Shown: positions 1-11,981 of the stretch, piece by piece | How positions within the stretch are numbered: position 1 is the stretch's first letter | Layout: each line of letters starts with the position of its first letter | The notes under the pieces: model-generated | Databases searched by the model: none | Told to the model about the DNA's origin: nothing | Seen by the model: the letters and a program-made list of their open reading frames with translations, nothing else | Assembly (NCBI GenBank): GCA_033977485.1 | Contig: CM066997.1 | Span: 81,128,634-81,192,633, forward strand | Direction: 5' to 3' | Length of the DNA stretch: 64,000 bases | Source: Hydrangea macrophylla | Taxonomy: Eukaryota; Streptophyta; Magnoliopsida; Cornales; Hydrangeaceae | Program-made: the position numbers and the translations under genes

Positions 1-226
1 AAATACTTTCACTGTCTTGAAAATACAGTTTCCAAATCTACCACAGGTATTCCTTAGTTTATGAAAATTATGGTTTAACCCCACACAAAATATTTCTATT
101 CCTTAGAGGATATATATAAGCACAATAAATAAGTTTTCCTATTTGTTCAAAGATAAAGCAAGTAAATAGAAATACAGTTTTGAAATTAGATTTAGTAATT
201 AATGAAAATACAGGTTGTTACACTAC
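1..226. other. AT-rich sequence replacing the 3' part of kinase copy A
   Basis: No coding potential is seen. Kinase homology in copy A begins abruptly at about 227, inside the activation segment. The other two copies continue through the kinase C-lobe at the equivalent point, but these bases do not match them. It is either an insertion whose left side lies outside the window or the junction of a deletion. Confidence 0.5.
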
Positions 227-1008
227 CGTGTTCACATGACTTTGATCCCTGTCCATCAACTTAGCTTGCCCAAAATCAGCTAACTTTGCATTGAAGCTTT
301 CATCTAGGAGGATATTTGGGGTTTTAATATCTCTGTGCACTACTCTTTCTTGGCATTTCTAGTGAAGGTATGCTAGCCCATTTGCAATGCCTAGGATAAT
401 TTTCCTTCGGACTTCCCACTTTAAGGCAGTCTCTGAGGTAGCATTGAAAATCCATTTGTCCAAAGATCATTTGGACATATACTCAGACACTAAGAGTGTA
501 TGTTGTCATGTAGCACAAAATCCAATTAACTTAACCACGTTTAAGTGATGGGTGATACCAATAGTATAGACCTCAATGAAGAACTCCTTGATTCCCTTGC
601 TCACAGAGTATAATCACTTCACAACAACTTTTTCCCTACCAATCAAATTTTCCTCAATAATAGTCCCAAATGCACCTCTTCAAAGGGTTTTGATGATGTT
701 AAAATTCTCCGTGGCCAATCTCAAATCTTCAAAAGTAAATTTCCTCGGTAACATCCATATAAGCTCAATTGAATTCTTCCATAAATCTTCATCCTCTACT
801 TGTTCCTGTAAATGATTTTTTTTCTTCCTACATCTTATATAGTTGACAATGAGATGTGGAAATAATATAGAAGTTGAAATGATACGCCCTAAAATTAATG
901 CAGGAGAGAATTGTGGTGATGATGATAGACTTGGTGAATTTGGAGGCATTAAATCTGACTTGTTCGTGGGATTCCTAATGACGGACATGTTAGCCCAGAC
1001 AAATATTG
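227..1008 (-). pseudogene. SD2-5-like receptor kinase pseudogene, copy A (truncated)
   Basis: Read leftward from about 988, the frame gives a short N-terminus (MSVIRNPTNKSDLMPP), one hydrophobic membrane segment and a basic stop-transfer stretch. The kinase start follows (RKFTFEDLRLATENF), typical of the SD2-5 group of S-domain receptor-like kinases. Homology then continues in shifting frames through the HRD-loop region and stops at 227 in the activation segment. There is no lectin, S-locus or PAN ectodomain upstream: an in-frame stop and a GA-repeat tract lie there instead. Frame breaks plus the missing C-lobe make it non-functional as a kinase. It is the first of three tandem copies (2485-3740 and 10360-11471). 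Confidence 0.75.
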
Positions 1009-1019
1009 TTCTAACTTTT

Positions 1020-1054
<35 letters not shown>

Positions 1055-1212
1055 AAGAGACTTTTGTTCAAAACGATGTTCTAGTTTTATATGTGCAAGT
1101 TAAGAGTACTTCTATTTGTTTATGCATGGAAGTTGAGAGAGAGAGAGAGAGAGAGAGAAACTTATCTTGAGAGAGAGAGAGAGAAACTTATCTTGAGAGA
1201 GAGAGAGAGACT
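1020..1212. repeat. GA microsatellite tracts beside kinase copy A
   Basis: There are several (GA)n runs at about 1020-1052, 1136-1159, 1171-1183 and 1194-1211, separated by short unique stretches. They lie just 5' of the minus-strand kinase reading frame. A shorter counterpart flanks copy B at 3757-3768 and 3863-3887. GA/CT runs are common near plant transcription starts, so a promoter role is possible but unproven. Confidence 0.8.
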
Positions 1213-2484
1213 AAGAGACTATTGTCAAGTGTTAATAAAATTTCAATGCAATTACGTAATACTAAATACTTTTTAGCCAAAATTAGCAAATCTATTAATT
1301 GGCACGTGTAGTATTGTTAAAAGCCTTAGAAATGGAGGGTTCTCTTCAGTCTCTTGACCCACATGACAACCACCACGTCTCTCTTTGATGTTTATGTGGT
1401 AAGCTTGTAAATCTTTGTAAAATAGAGGGTGTTTCATTGTTTTACCAAACCCTAAATCAGAACAAAAGCTTAACGACAAAACTCTCATCCTTGACCATCT
1501 TAATTCTTACTCTCAAGAGGCTACAGAAGTCAATAGCAACCAACCATTGCTGCTCGATTGAGTTCATCTAGTGTTTCAGGCGCAAGAATATAGCATACCA
1601 TGGTCTACGAGCCCATTCTCCTCCTTTATAGCCCTTCTAGTATTTGTTTGTCGATCGATGAAGAAATGAAGATCGATGAAAAAAAGATTGAAGGTTCCAA
1701 GGATAAATGAAATCCGGCGATGAAGCCAAAGGACCAAGGATCCTAATTCGAAGGTAAGTTCTCTCTCGCTTTCATGAATCCCTTTAGATATGCAAATAAT
1801 TAGGGTGTTCAGATTTTCTGAACGATTGAAAAGTCAAATTAGTTCATATAATCTCATAGAACATGACATGCTACTACGTGTAATATTCTTATATCTATTG
1901 GATTTACTAGTTTCTCCAAACTTTCTAAGCCGTGTTGATTCGCAGTATTGGGTTTTGGCTTTGCAGTTGTGGTGGTTTATTTTATTGGCTCTGGTTGTAT
2001 TAATTGGCATGGGGCCTTTTGGTTTTGTTTTCATTTTTTTTATTCTGCGATTGGGTGCCTCTGCTTGGGGTCTGGTTCCTTTGTGATCAAAATGGTGCCT
2101 TTTGATTGGGTGCTTGTATTTTTGTGTAGTTGGTTGGGGATTTTCTTTGGATCCCTTTTTGACACTGTAAGGTGGCTCTGCCAGTTCATAATCAATGAAA
2201 TTTCATGATGTTCAAAAATAAACTATGCTATTCCAATCAAAACCAGCACAGTATTCAACTAATAGTGTAGTAAACCAATTTGTGGTTCACAAAGATTTGG
2301 AGGGTCAATCACTCTCTATTTTTTTTTTCGAGAATTGATCAATCAATAAAAAGAAAAATAAAGCATGAAGCAAATGTATAAATGTTTATCCTAATTAAAT
2401 ATACTTGCATTTCATGTGCAAATGTTAAAATGTTTTCCCAAATGACAAAAAAAAGGAAATTAAAAAAGCCACTTCATCTGGGTC
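1213..2484. repeat. Spacer of tandem unit A (empty copia site)
   Basis: This spacer matches 3900-4124 joined directly to 9332-10359, which is the same spacer in unit B with a copia element removed. The bases around 1437-1450 correspond to the copia target and lack any insertion. A candidate plus-strand exon end with a GGTAAGTT donor lies near 1753, and its counterpart is near 9640. The part from about 1950 to 2200 is T-rich and ends in an AATCAATGAAAT tail, which could be an old LINE or retrosequence 3' end. No convincing protein is encoded. Confidence 0.6.
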
Positions 2485-3740
2485 CTTATGAAATCGATGC
2501 CATTTGTGAAGTAGAAGTTGCCTCAACATCTTCTAAAATGTTCACTATTTTAAGGACGCTAGGCTTAGGATCATGTTCACGACAAACGAAACTAAAATCA
2601 GATAGAGACCCTATATGAATTGCACCTTCTAAAATGTTTACTGTTGCTGACATTGATGTCCGCCTTGTTGGGTCATAATGCAAGCACCGCATGGTAGTCC
2701 TCAAGAATTCCAAAATTGGTTCATAATTCCCTTGGTTGTCTTCACAAGATTTATCTACTACATTAATTAATTAATTTGCTTCAACCTTTGTTTTCACTAG
2801 CTGAGTTAGATATGCATTCTTTTCACTCAGAGAATGCTCATAGAACATTATTCCACACATGATTTCCAACATAACCATACTAAAGCTATACACATTGGCT
2901 TTCACAGTTACTTGTCCAGTCCTAACCAATTCAGGTGCCCAATACCCTAGAGTCCCCCTCATTACCATGTTCACATGACTTTGATCATTGTCCATCAACT
3001 TAGCTAGCCCAAAATCAATTAACTTTGCATTGAAGCTTTCACCTAGGAGGATATTTGGGGTTTTAATATCTTTGTGCACTACTATTTCTTGGCATTCCTT
3101 GTGAAGTTATGCAAGTCCATTTGCAAGGCCTAGGATAATTTTCCTTCAGACATCCCATTATAAAGCAGTCATTGGGATTGCTTTGAAAATCCATTTATCC
3201 AAAGATCCTTTGGACATCTACTCATACACTAAGAGTATATGTTGTCTTGTCGCACAAAATCCAATTAACTTAACCACATGTGATGGGTGATTCCATTAGT
3301 ATTGACCTCAGTGTTGAACTCTTCTCTTCCTTTGCTCACACGGTACAATAGTTTTGCAACTTTTTCCCCTACCAATCAAATTTTATTAAAAAAAAAGTCC
3401 CAAATGCTCCTCTTCCAAGGGTTTTGACTGATGTTAAAATTCTCCGTGGCCAACTTAAAATCTTCAAAAGTAAATCTCCTCGGTAACATACATAGAAGTT
3501 CCATTGAATTTTCCCATATATCTTCATCCTCTACTTGTTCCTGTAAATTTTTTTTTCCTTCCTACATCTGACATAGTAGACAATGAGAAGTGGTAATAAT
3601 ATAGAATTTGAAATGATAAGCCACAAAATTAATGCAAGACAAGATTGCATTGATGATGATAGACTTGGTGAATTTGGAGGCATTAAATCAGACTTATCCA
3701 TGAGATTCCCAATGATGGACATGTTAGCCCAGACAAATAT
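2485..3740 (-). pseudogene. SD2-5-like receptor kinase pseudogene, copy B
   Basis: This is the most complete copy in length. On the minus strand from 3722 it gives a short N-terminus (MSIIGNLMDKSDLMPP) and a membrane segment. Broken kinase N-lobe frames follow. The open stretch 2771-3079 carries [11 protein letters not shown] (R to K in the HRD motif), DFGLAK and APEL. After an in-frame stop, 2486-2713 gives a C-terminal tail (LHYDPTRRTSMS) typical of subdomain XI. Several stops and frameshifts separate these blocks, for example in the glycine-loop region near 3360-3440. As in copies A and C there is no ectodomain, so the duplicated unit was probably already a truncated receptor kinase. Confidence 0.75.
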
Positions 3741-4124
3741 TGTTCAAACTTTTTGGAGAGAGAGAGAGTGACTGAGAAACTTTTGTTCAACAACGATATT
3801 CTACTTCTATATGTTTATATGGGCAAGTTAAGAGTACTTCTATATGTTTATTTAGGCAAGTTGAGAGAGAGAAAGAGAGAGAGAGACTTTTGTCAAGTAT
3901 TGCAATTTAAATAGACTACTCCAAATAAAATTTTGATGCAATTACATAGTATTAAATACTTTTCAGCCAAAATTAGCAAATTAATTCACCTAGTATTATT
4001 AAAAGCCTTAGAAATGTAGGGTCTCTTCAGTCCCTTGACCTACGTGACCACCACCACATCCCTCTTTGATATTCATGTGGTAGGCTTGTAAATCTTTGTT
4101 AAATGGAGGGTGTTTCATTCTTTT
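3741..4124. repeat. Spacer of tandem unit B, left part
   Basis: Contains short GA runs and then sequence homologous to 1213-1450. It ends at the copia insertion point, and the matching spacer resumes at 9332. The last five bases, 4120-4124 (CTTTT), are the left target duplication. Confidence 0.75.
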
Positions 4125-4268
4125 TGTTAGAGTTATTTTATGTTTATTATTATTTAGTTATTAGAGTGTGGGTCTTATTGCAATTTTCCCTTTCCTTAAT
4201 ATTAATTTATATAAAAGGGGTCAGACAAGTTGTCTAACCCTAAGCTTTACCAAATATTATGTTTGGCA
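4125..4268 (+). repeat. Copia 5' LTR
   Basis: 144 bp, TGTTAG...GGCA. A TATA-like TTTATATAAAAG lies at about 4206-4217. It is paired with 9183-9326, with seven substitutions and no indels. Confidence 0.93.
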
Positions 4269-4280
4269 TGGTATCAGAGC
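4269..4280 (+). promoter_or_regulatory. Copia primer-binding site (tRNA-iMet)
   Basis: TGGTATCAGAGC directly abuts the LTR end. It is complementary to the 3' end of plant initiator methionine tRNA, the usual primer for minus-strand DNA synthesis in copia elements. Confidence 0.93.
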
Positions 4281-4698
4281 CAACCTAAAAAGGATCCTCC
4301 ACCACCCACCACCACCAATCCCCACCGCCAGACCACCCAACCCTGCGCCTACCAACCCTAACCCTACCAGCAAGAGCCGCAGCCTACCCAGGCTTCCCCA
4401 TGCCTGCGCCGCAGCCTACCCACGCCCCCAGGCATGCGACGTAGCCTACTAAGACCTCCCCAGCCTGCGCCGCAGCTTGCCAAGGCTTCTCCACCCTACG
4501 CCGACCACCTATGGCTCTCTAAATCTTGCACCACCCACCATATTCTCCACTAGCACCTTTTAAATCTCCTTTCACTCAAAATCCATATAATCCCCTGGTT
4601 GATTGAAGTTCAGCAGTTTTTTTAGGTCCCTATATGGACCTTTAAATTGACCTAGTTGGTCTCCAAATACCCAACTTCCCTCGTTTTCCTTCACCTTA

Positions 4699-7600
4699 TT
4701 GTGGGTTTTTCATTTGTTATCAGGAATCATAACCGACTTGGAGAAACCAGTAGCTATAGGTTCCACCACAGTTCAGGCTGTGGTTACCCCCTTGGATCCC
4801 AATCTCAAAATTACTACAGCTCCTTCCAATGACCAAAATTACTTGAAGTGGTCACAGGCGGTCAAACTTTATTTGAAGGCACGCGGGAAGATGGGTCATT
4901 TTGATGGGCGTATTGTGGCCCCTTCCACTACTGATCCAGGTTATGACAAGTGGGAGATGGAAAACTCTATTATTATGTCTTGGCTCATCAATTCTATGGT
5001 CCCTGAAATTGGTGAGTGTTTTTATCAAATGAAGACCGCTAGGGCTATTTAGGACACCGTTGCTTCTACCTTCTGTTGGAGGGGGAATTATGCTCAAGAG
5101 TTTGAGCTTATCCATTCCATTGACCGTTCTGAGCAGGGTGAGATGACAGTCACCCAATATTATACCTTCCTTACTACTAGCTGGGACAGAGTAGATCATC
5201 TATAGTCCTTTCAGCCCGTTTGTACCACTGATGCAGAGGAGTACCAGAAACTACTTGAGAAATAACGAGTCTTCAAATTTCTTTAAGGGCTTCATTCCGA
5301 TTATGATGCTATTCATAGTCGGGTTCTTGGGATGGATGTTCTCCCTCCCCTTTAGAAGGCCTTTGCTTATGTTCAGAATGAGGAGAGTCGACGTTCTGTT
5401 ATGCTTCCGCTTGCATCCACAAAGCGTTCAGCTCTACTTTCTATCCCACCTAGAGAGGGGACCCAACAAAGTACTCCTTTAGACCAGTCTTTTGTGATTT
5501 GTGATTATTGTCATCAGCCCCATCATACTCGGGCTAATTGTTGGAGCCTTCATGGACGTCCCCCTGGTGGACGTGGGGGTCGTAGAGGCGATCGTGGAGG
5601 AGGCCATAGGGGTCGCGGAGGCCGAGGAGGTGGTCCTTGTGCCCATCATACTACTACTGATACTGAGACCCCAACTAGTGTTGAGGCTGCTCCAACTACT
5701 GATATGACCCCATTATCTCCTGCCGAGCTTGACACTCTTAGAAACTTGATGTCCAGGTGTTCTTCATCTCCAGCTGTTAGTGCCTCATCCTTTTTTGCAC
5801 AATCAGGTAACATTGTCGCGTCAGTAAGAGCTTTTCTCTCTCTTTCTTCACCCTATTGGATTATAGATTCAGGTGCTTCTGACCATATGTCTCATTCTTC
5901 TGATCTTTTTTGTGATTATAAGCCCTGTTCAAGTCAGGACAAAGTTAGAATTGCCGATAGTACCTTTTCCTATCTCATAGAAAGGTCTTATTCGTGTCAC
6001 TCCTTCTATATCTCTGAACTCAGTTTTACATGTGCCTAGTTTTTCTCATAATCTTTTATCCTTGAGTCGTATTACTCGGGATTTGAATTATTTTGTAACC
6101 TTTTTTCCTTCTCATTGTGTCTTTTAGGATCTTATCACGAAGAGGGTGATTGGCAGTGGTAGAGAGACACAGGGGCTTTATATTTTGGATGAGGGGGAGA
6201 AGATTGCTAATAATTTTGTCATTTTGAAGAATAAAGCTGAAGATTTGGTGCTTTGGCATAGGAGATTAGGACACCCATCTTTGTCTCTACTTAAATATAT
6301 GTTTCCTTCTCTTGTTACGAATAATAGTATTTCAAGTTTTAAGTTTTCTTGTGATGCATGTGAACTTGGTAAACATTTTAGAGCTTCTTATGCTCCCAGC
6401 AATAATAAAACTTCTGTTCCTTTTGCTTTAATACATTCTGATGTTTGGGGCCCTTCTCGTATTGTGTCCTTGAAAGGTCATAGATGGTTTGTGTCTTTTA
6501 TAGATGATTGTTCCCATACTACATGGTTGTATATGATGAAAGAAAAGTGGGAAGTTTCTTCTATATTTTAAAGTTTCCATAAAATGGTGTGTACCCAGTT
6601 TGGGGCAGTTATAAAAGTCTTAAGGTCTGACAATGGGGGTGAGTACATTGATTCGGGTTTAGGTCAGTATTTCAACTCTTATGGCATTCTTCACTAGACT
6701 TCTTGTATTGACACCCCACAACAAAACGGCGTGGCCGAGCGTAAGAATCGTCACCTTTTAGATGTAGCTCGGTCCTTGCTTTTTCAGGTTCAAGCCCCTC
6801 GTTCTTATTGGGGTGAGGTAGTGTTAACCGTAGCTTACCTTATCAATCGCCTACCTACCCGTGTGTTGGACCAAAAAACACCTCTTCAGGTTCTTTCTCA
6901 CTCTTCTTTTTCTTCATCCATTCCTCCTCGTGTATTTGGTTATGTCTGCTTTGTTCATAATCACAGTCCAACCCGTGGGAAATTAGACCCTCGTGCTATT
7001 AAGTGTGTGTTTGTAGGTTACTCTCCCACTCAAAAAGGTTACAAGTGCTACCATCCTCCGTCTAGGAAATGGTTTGTTACTATAGATGTCACATTTTATA
7101 AGTCCTAGTCCTACTTTCTTGACACTTCGATATCTCTTTAGGGGGAGTGAGGTGTGAAGAGATACCAATTTTACCTATGGTGATTGAGATGGAGACAGAA
7201 AAGGCACCTATAATTGAGGTGGAGATAGAAAAGGAACCAGAGCCCAAGGGAGAAAGAGAAAGGGAGGGAAGTGAGAGGAGGGTGCCTGAAGAAGAAGGTG
7301 TAATTGAGGGACCAAGGGTGAATGAGCTGAGGGTATATTCCAAGGGAACATGGAGTAAAAGAAAGACTAGAGAGACTCTAGAAGTTACTGCTCCTGTTTC
7401 TCCACTGCCATTGCCATCCTCTCTTAGTGATGAAGATTCAGGTAATTCCTCTAATACACCCTCTATTAACATAGACGATTTAGATGTTCCTATTGCTGTT
7501 CGAAAGGGTGCTAGATCCTGCACTCAACATCCTATATCTAACTTTGTATCTTATTCTCATCTGTCTCCTTCCTATAAAGGCTTTCTTTCCAAAATTTCCT

Positions 7601-9174
7601 CTGTTAGTGTTCCTAACCATGTCCAGGAAGCTCTTGCTGATCCCAAGTGGAAACATGCCATGGATGAAGAGATGAAAGCTCTTCGGAAGACTGGTACTTG
7701 GGAGTTGACCATGTTGCCTACAGGAAAGAGGACTGTGGGGTGCAAGTGCGTGTACACTATGAAGCATATGGCTAATGGTTCTATTGAGAGATATAAAGCT
7801 CGGTTGGTAGCAAAAGGGTTCACTTAGACCTACAGGGTGGACTTTGAGGAGACCTTTACCCCAGTCGCAAAGATGAATTCCATTAGAGCTCTCCTTTCTT
7901 TGGCAGCTAATCAGAATTGGCCTCTTCACCAGTTTGATGTGAAGAATGCTTTCTTGCATGGTGACCTAGGAGAAGAAGTTTATATGGACATCCCTCCAGG
8001 GTTCAAGGACTCCAAGACAGATGGGAAGGTGTGTAGACTTAAAAAATCTCTATATGGTCTCAAATTGTCATCAAGGGCCTGGTTTGAGAGATTTACGCAG
8101 GCTATGCTTCGGTTTGGGTTTAGACAAAGTCACGCAGATCACACATTGTTCATCAAACATTCTGTGCAGGGTAAAACTACTGCTCTTATTGTGTACGTTG
8201 ATGATATTGTTCTGACAGGAGATGATTTGGAGGAAATGGATCGATTGAAGAAGCAATTAGCCACTAAATTTGAGATAAAAGACTTGGGGGCCCTGAAGTT
8301 TTTTGTTGGGATCGAAGTTGCTCGATCCAAACATGGGATCTTTATTTCCCAAAACAAGTATGTTCTAGATTTGTTAAAAGAGACAGGAATGCTGGGCAGT
8401 AAAGCGAGTGATACGCCTATGGAGCAGAATTAGAAACTTAGTGAAGACAATAGTGGGGAGTTAGTTGACAAGGGGAGTTATCAGAGACTTGTTGGTAAGC
8501 TCATATACCTCTCTCATACTTGTCCGGATATTGCATTTTCTATTAGTGTCGTTAGTCAGTTTATGCATTCTCCACGACAATCACATCAAGAAGTCGTCCT
8601 CCGAATTCTTCGATATTTAAAGTCTGCTTCAGGGAAAGGTTTGTTCTTTGCAAAGCATGACCACCTGAGAGTGGAAGGGTACACTGATGCAGATTGGGCT
8701 AGCTCTATAGGAGGTCTACTTTAGGGTACTGCACATTCATGGGAGGTAATCTCGTTACCTGGAGAAGTAAGAAGCAAAATGTAGTGGCCAAGTTGAGTGC
8801 AGAAGCTGAATTCAGGGCTATGGCCCAAGGTATTTGTGAATTGTTGTGGATTAAGTCATTACTAAAGGATCTGAATCTTGATCAAACAGTGTCTATGAAG
8901 CTTTTTTGTGACAACAAAGCAGCCATTAGTATAGCTCATAACCCTGTTCAACATGATAGAACAAAGTATGTGGAGATCGATCAACACTTCATCAAAGAGA
9001 AGATTAGTACTGGTACTATCTTTTTTTTTCCGGAAAGTATACTGGTACTATCTGTGTTCCCTTCGTGAAGACTGGCGATCAAGTTGCAGATGTTCTTACC
9101 AAAGCTATTGGGAGTCGACCTTTTCACTCCATCTTAGACAAGCTGGGAATGAGAGATATTTTTGTACTAGCTTG
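4699..9174 (+). pseudogene. Copia gag-pol polyprotein, multiply interrupted
   Basis: Gag-like sequence starts near 4720 (NDQNYLKWSQAVKLYLKARGK) and breaks at a stop at 5050. A CX2CX4HX4C zinc knuckle (CDYCHQPHHTRANC) and an RGG-rich stretch lie in 5401-6039, followed by the protease motif WIIDSGASDHM. Integrase lies in 6146-7108, with an HHCC-type N-terminus, SDVWGP, a split second Asp block and PQQNGVAERKNR carrying the catalytic Glu. RT is in 7147-8433 (YVDDIVLTGDD), and the RNase H end is near 8690-9068. At least eight stops or frameshifts interrupt it (5050, 5202, 5265, about 6040, 6569, 6697, 7107, 7825, 8431, 8722), so no active polyprotein can be made. The Asp/Glu residues still readable identify the family firmly. 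Confidence 0.92.
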
Positions 9175-9182
9175 AGGGGGAG
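9174..9182 (+). promoter_or_regulatory. Copia polypurine tract
   Basis: GAGGGGGAG directly precedes the 3' LTR, where plus-strand synthesis is primed. Confidence 0.85.
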
Positions 9183-9326
9183 TGTTAGAGTTATTTTATG
9201 TTTATTATTATTTAGTTATTCGAGTGTGGGTCTTATTGTAATTTTCCCTTTCTTTAATATTGTTTTATATAAAAGGGGTCAGACAAGTTGTCTAACCCTA
9301 AGCTATACCAAATATTATGTTTGACA
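9183..9326 (+). repeat. Copia 3' LTR
   Basis: 144 bp, TGTTAG...GACA, followed at once by the right target duplication CTTTT (9327-9331). Confidence 0.93.
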
Positions 9327-9331
9327 CTTTT

Positions 9332-10359
9332 ACCATACCCTAAATCAGACAAAAGCTCTTCGGTAAAACTCTCATCCTTGACCATTTTAATTTTCACTCC
9401 CAAGAGGCCACAGAAGTCAAAAGCAACCAACCATGGTTGCTCGGTTGAGTTCGTCTAGTGTTTTAGCTGCAAAAATATCACATACCATGGGCTACGAGCC
9501 CATTCTCCTCCTTGACCATCCTTCTAGTGTTCTTTTGTGGATCGGTGAAGAAATGAAGAATGAAGAAAAGAATATTGAAGGCTCGAAGGATAAATGAAAT
9601 CCGGTGATAAAGCCAAAGGACCAAGGATTCTCATTCCAAGGTAAGTCCTCTCTCGTTTCCAAGAATCCCTTCAAATATGGAAATATTTAGGGTCTTCAGA
9701 TATTTTGAACGATTGAAAAGTCCAATTAGTTTGTATAATCACATAGAACATGACATGCTACTGCTGTGTATTACTCTAATATCTATTGAATTTACTAGTT
9801 TCTCCAAGCATTCTAAGCCGTGTTGATTCTCAGTATTGGTGGTTTATTTTATTGTCTCTAGTTGTATTAATTGGCATTGGGCCTTTTGGTTTTGTTTTCA
9901 TCTTTTTTTTTTGTTTCTGCTGTTAGGTGACTCTGTTTGGGGGTCTGGTTCTTTTGTGATCAAAATGATGCCTTTAGATTGGGTGTTTTGGTTTTTGTGT
10001 AGTTGCTTGGGGATTTTCTTTGGATCCCATTTTGACTTTGTAAGGTGGCTCTACCACTTCTTAATCAATGAAACTTCATGCTATTTAAAAAAAAAAAGCT
10101 ATGTTATTCCAATCAAAAACTAGCACAATATTCAACTAATCATGTAGTGAACCAATTGGCGGATCTCAAATGTTTAGAGGGTCAATCTCTCCTTTTTTTT
10201 TCAAAAATTTATCGATCAATTAAAAGAAAAATGAAGCATGAAGCAAATGTACAAAAGCTTATCCTAATTTATTATATTTGCATTTCATTCGCAAATGAAC
10301 AAATGTTTTTTCAAGTGATCCAAAAAAACAAGGAAATTAAAAAATCCACTTAATTTGGG
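9332..10359. repeat. Spacer of tandem unit B, right part
   Basis: Continues the spacer interrupted by the copia element and matches 1451-2484 throughout, including the GGTAAGTC donor-like site near 9640 and the T-rich tail ending in AATCAATGAAAC near 10072. No protein is supported. The next kinase copy follows directly. Confidence 0.7.
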
Positions 10360-11471
10360 TCCTTATGAAATCGATGCCATTTATGAAATAGAAGCTGCCT
10401 CAACATCTTCTAAAATATTCACTATTCTAAAATCAGATAGAGACTCTATATGAATCGCACCTTCTAAACTTCACTATTATTGACATTGATGGCTGCCTTG
10501 TTGGGTCATAATGCAAGCACCGCATGGCAATCCTCAAGAATTCCAAAACTGGTTCATAATTCCCTGGATTGTCCTCACAAGATTTATCTACTACATTAAG
10601 TAATAGATTTGCTTCAACCTTTGTTTTCCCTAGCTAAGTCAGATATGCATTCTCTTCACTCAGAGAATGCTCATAGAACTTTCTTCCACATAGGATTTCC
10701 AATATAGCCATACCAAAGCTATACACATCGGCTTTCAAAGTTACTTGTCCAGTCCTATACAATTCAGGAGCCCAATACCCTGGAGTCCCCCTCACTACCG
10801 TGTTCACATGACTTTGATCCCTATAGATCAACTTAGCTTGCCCAAAATCAGCTAACTTTTTATTGAAGCTTTCATCTAGGAGGATATTTGGGGTTTTAAT
10901 ATCTCTGTGCATTACTCTTTCATGGCATTCCTCGTGAAGGTATGCTAGTCCATTTGCAATGCCTAGGATAATTTTCCTTCGGACGTCCCACTTTAAGGCA
11001 GTCTCTGGGGTTTCATTGAAAATCCATTTATCCAAAGATCCTATGGACTTGTACTCATACACTAAAAGGGTATTTTGTCTTGTAGCACAAATTTTTATTA
11101 ACTTAACCACGTTTAAGTGATGGGTGATTCTAATAGTATTGACCTCAGTGAGGAACTCCTCTAATCCTTTGCTCACACGGTATAATCGTTTTACAACAGC
11201 CTTTTCCCCACCAATCAAATTTCTGTCAAAAATAGTCTCAAATGCTCCTCTTCCAAGGGTTTTCCTTATGCTAAAATTCTCTGTGGCCAACCTCAAATCT
11301 TCAAAAGTAAATCTCCTCGGTAACATCTGTATAAGCTCCATTGAATTCTCCCATACATCTTCATCCTCTACTTGTTCCTGTAAATGATTTTTTTTCTTAC
11401 TACATCTAACATAGTAGACAATGAGAAGTGGTAATAATATAGAAGTTGAAATCATAAGCCACAAAATTAAT
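10360..11471 (-). pseudogene. SD2-5-like receptor kinase pseudogene, copy C (best preserved)
   Basis: A 276-codon open frame (10634-11464) holds a membrane segment (residues about 3-20), a basic juxtamembrane stretch and a nearly whole Ser/Thr kinase. It has a degenerate glycine loop (GRGAFETIF, residues 71-79, with Glu where the third Gly should be), a lysine at 92, LVYEY then [15 protein letters not shown] (186-193), DFG (206-208) and APE (232-234). The frame ends at an in-frame TAG where copy B reads through, and the remaining C-terminal tail continues to about 10360. Upstream homology to copies A and B stops at 11471, which removes the N-terminus and promoter. The SLDKWIF and RFTFEDL blocks favour the SD2-5 group. 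Ligand-binding regions are absent, so a signalling role is unlikely. Confidence 0.78.
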
Positions 11472-11981
11472 GTGAACCACTTTCTCTCCCGTTCTCTCGT
11501 TTGGTTATTTAAGTTGGGAGAGAAGAGAACGTTAATGAAGAGACCTGGAGAGAACGTAAGGAGAAAAAGAACCCAATTTTGGTTCTCTCCAAATCGGAGA
11601 GACTGAGGAGAGAAGAGAAGAGAAGAGAACCATAATAAAATATTAATAAAATGACCAATATATCTTCGATGTTTAATCTTATTCTAATTTATTATCATTA
11701 TTTAATAGAGGGTGAAAGAGTAAATTGATTTTAAATTCTTTCTCTTCTCTTTTCTTTTAAAAGCTAAACAAACAAGATAACCTTATGTTTCTATTCTCTT
11801 CTCATCTCTCTGTGCAAACTAGCATGCTTTCTCTTCTCTTACTGAGGTTCTACTCTCTTCTCTGTGTGTGTAGCACTATTCTAAAGAGAAATACCGCTAA
11901 AAGTTTTTTTTTTATTTGTTTTTTTTTTTTCGCTCACAAACCAAAGTGTAACACACAAGTTAAGTCAATACAACAATTGAA
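11472..11981. other. GA/CT-rich spacer after the kinase array
   Basis: Begins exactly where homology with the other kinase units ends. It is full of GAGAGAAGAGAA-type and CTCTTCTC-type runs, and the two kinds are roughly complementary to each other (about 11510-11635 against 11735-11870). It could be a degenerate foldback element, but I found no clear termini or target duplication. No gene is seen. Confidence 0.45.

Larger units (their letters stand above)
4125..9326 (+). mobile_element. Ty1/copia LTR retrotransposon, complete in outline but decayed
   Basis: Two 144-bp LTRs (4125-4268 and 9183-9326) start TGTTAG and end in CA. A perfect 5-bp duplication CTTTT flanks the element at 4120-4124 and 9327-9331. 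By eye the LTRs differ at 7 of 144 positions, about 5%, so it is not a recent insertion. A primer-binding site complementary to initiator tRNA-Met follows the left LTR, and a purine tract precedes the right one. The order gag, protease, integrase, RT, RNase H in the coding remains is the copia order. Removing the element plus one CTTTT restores a spacer that matches unit A. Confidence 0.95.

Noticed and set aside
1948..2208. Hydrophobic frame MGFGFAVVVVYFIG in spacer A (and 9836-10123 in spacer B)
   Set aside because: T-rich sequence gives hydrophobic codons by chance, and the two spacer copies differ by frame-changing indels.
7089..7523. 144-codon minus-strand frame in the copia element
   Set aside because: Antisense shadow of the glutamate-rich linker between integrase and RT.
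11735..11870. Possible terminal inverted repeat pairing with 11472-11635
   Set aside because: Similarity is only CT/GA richness; no discrete termini or target duplication could be found.
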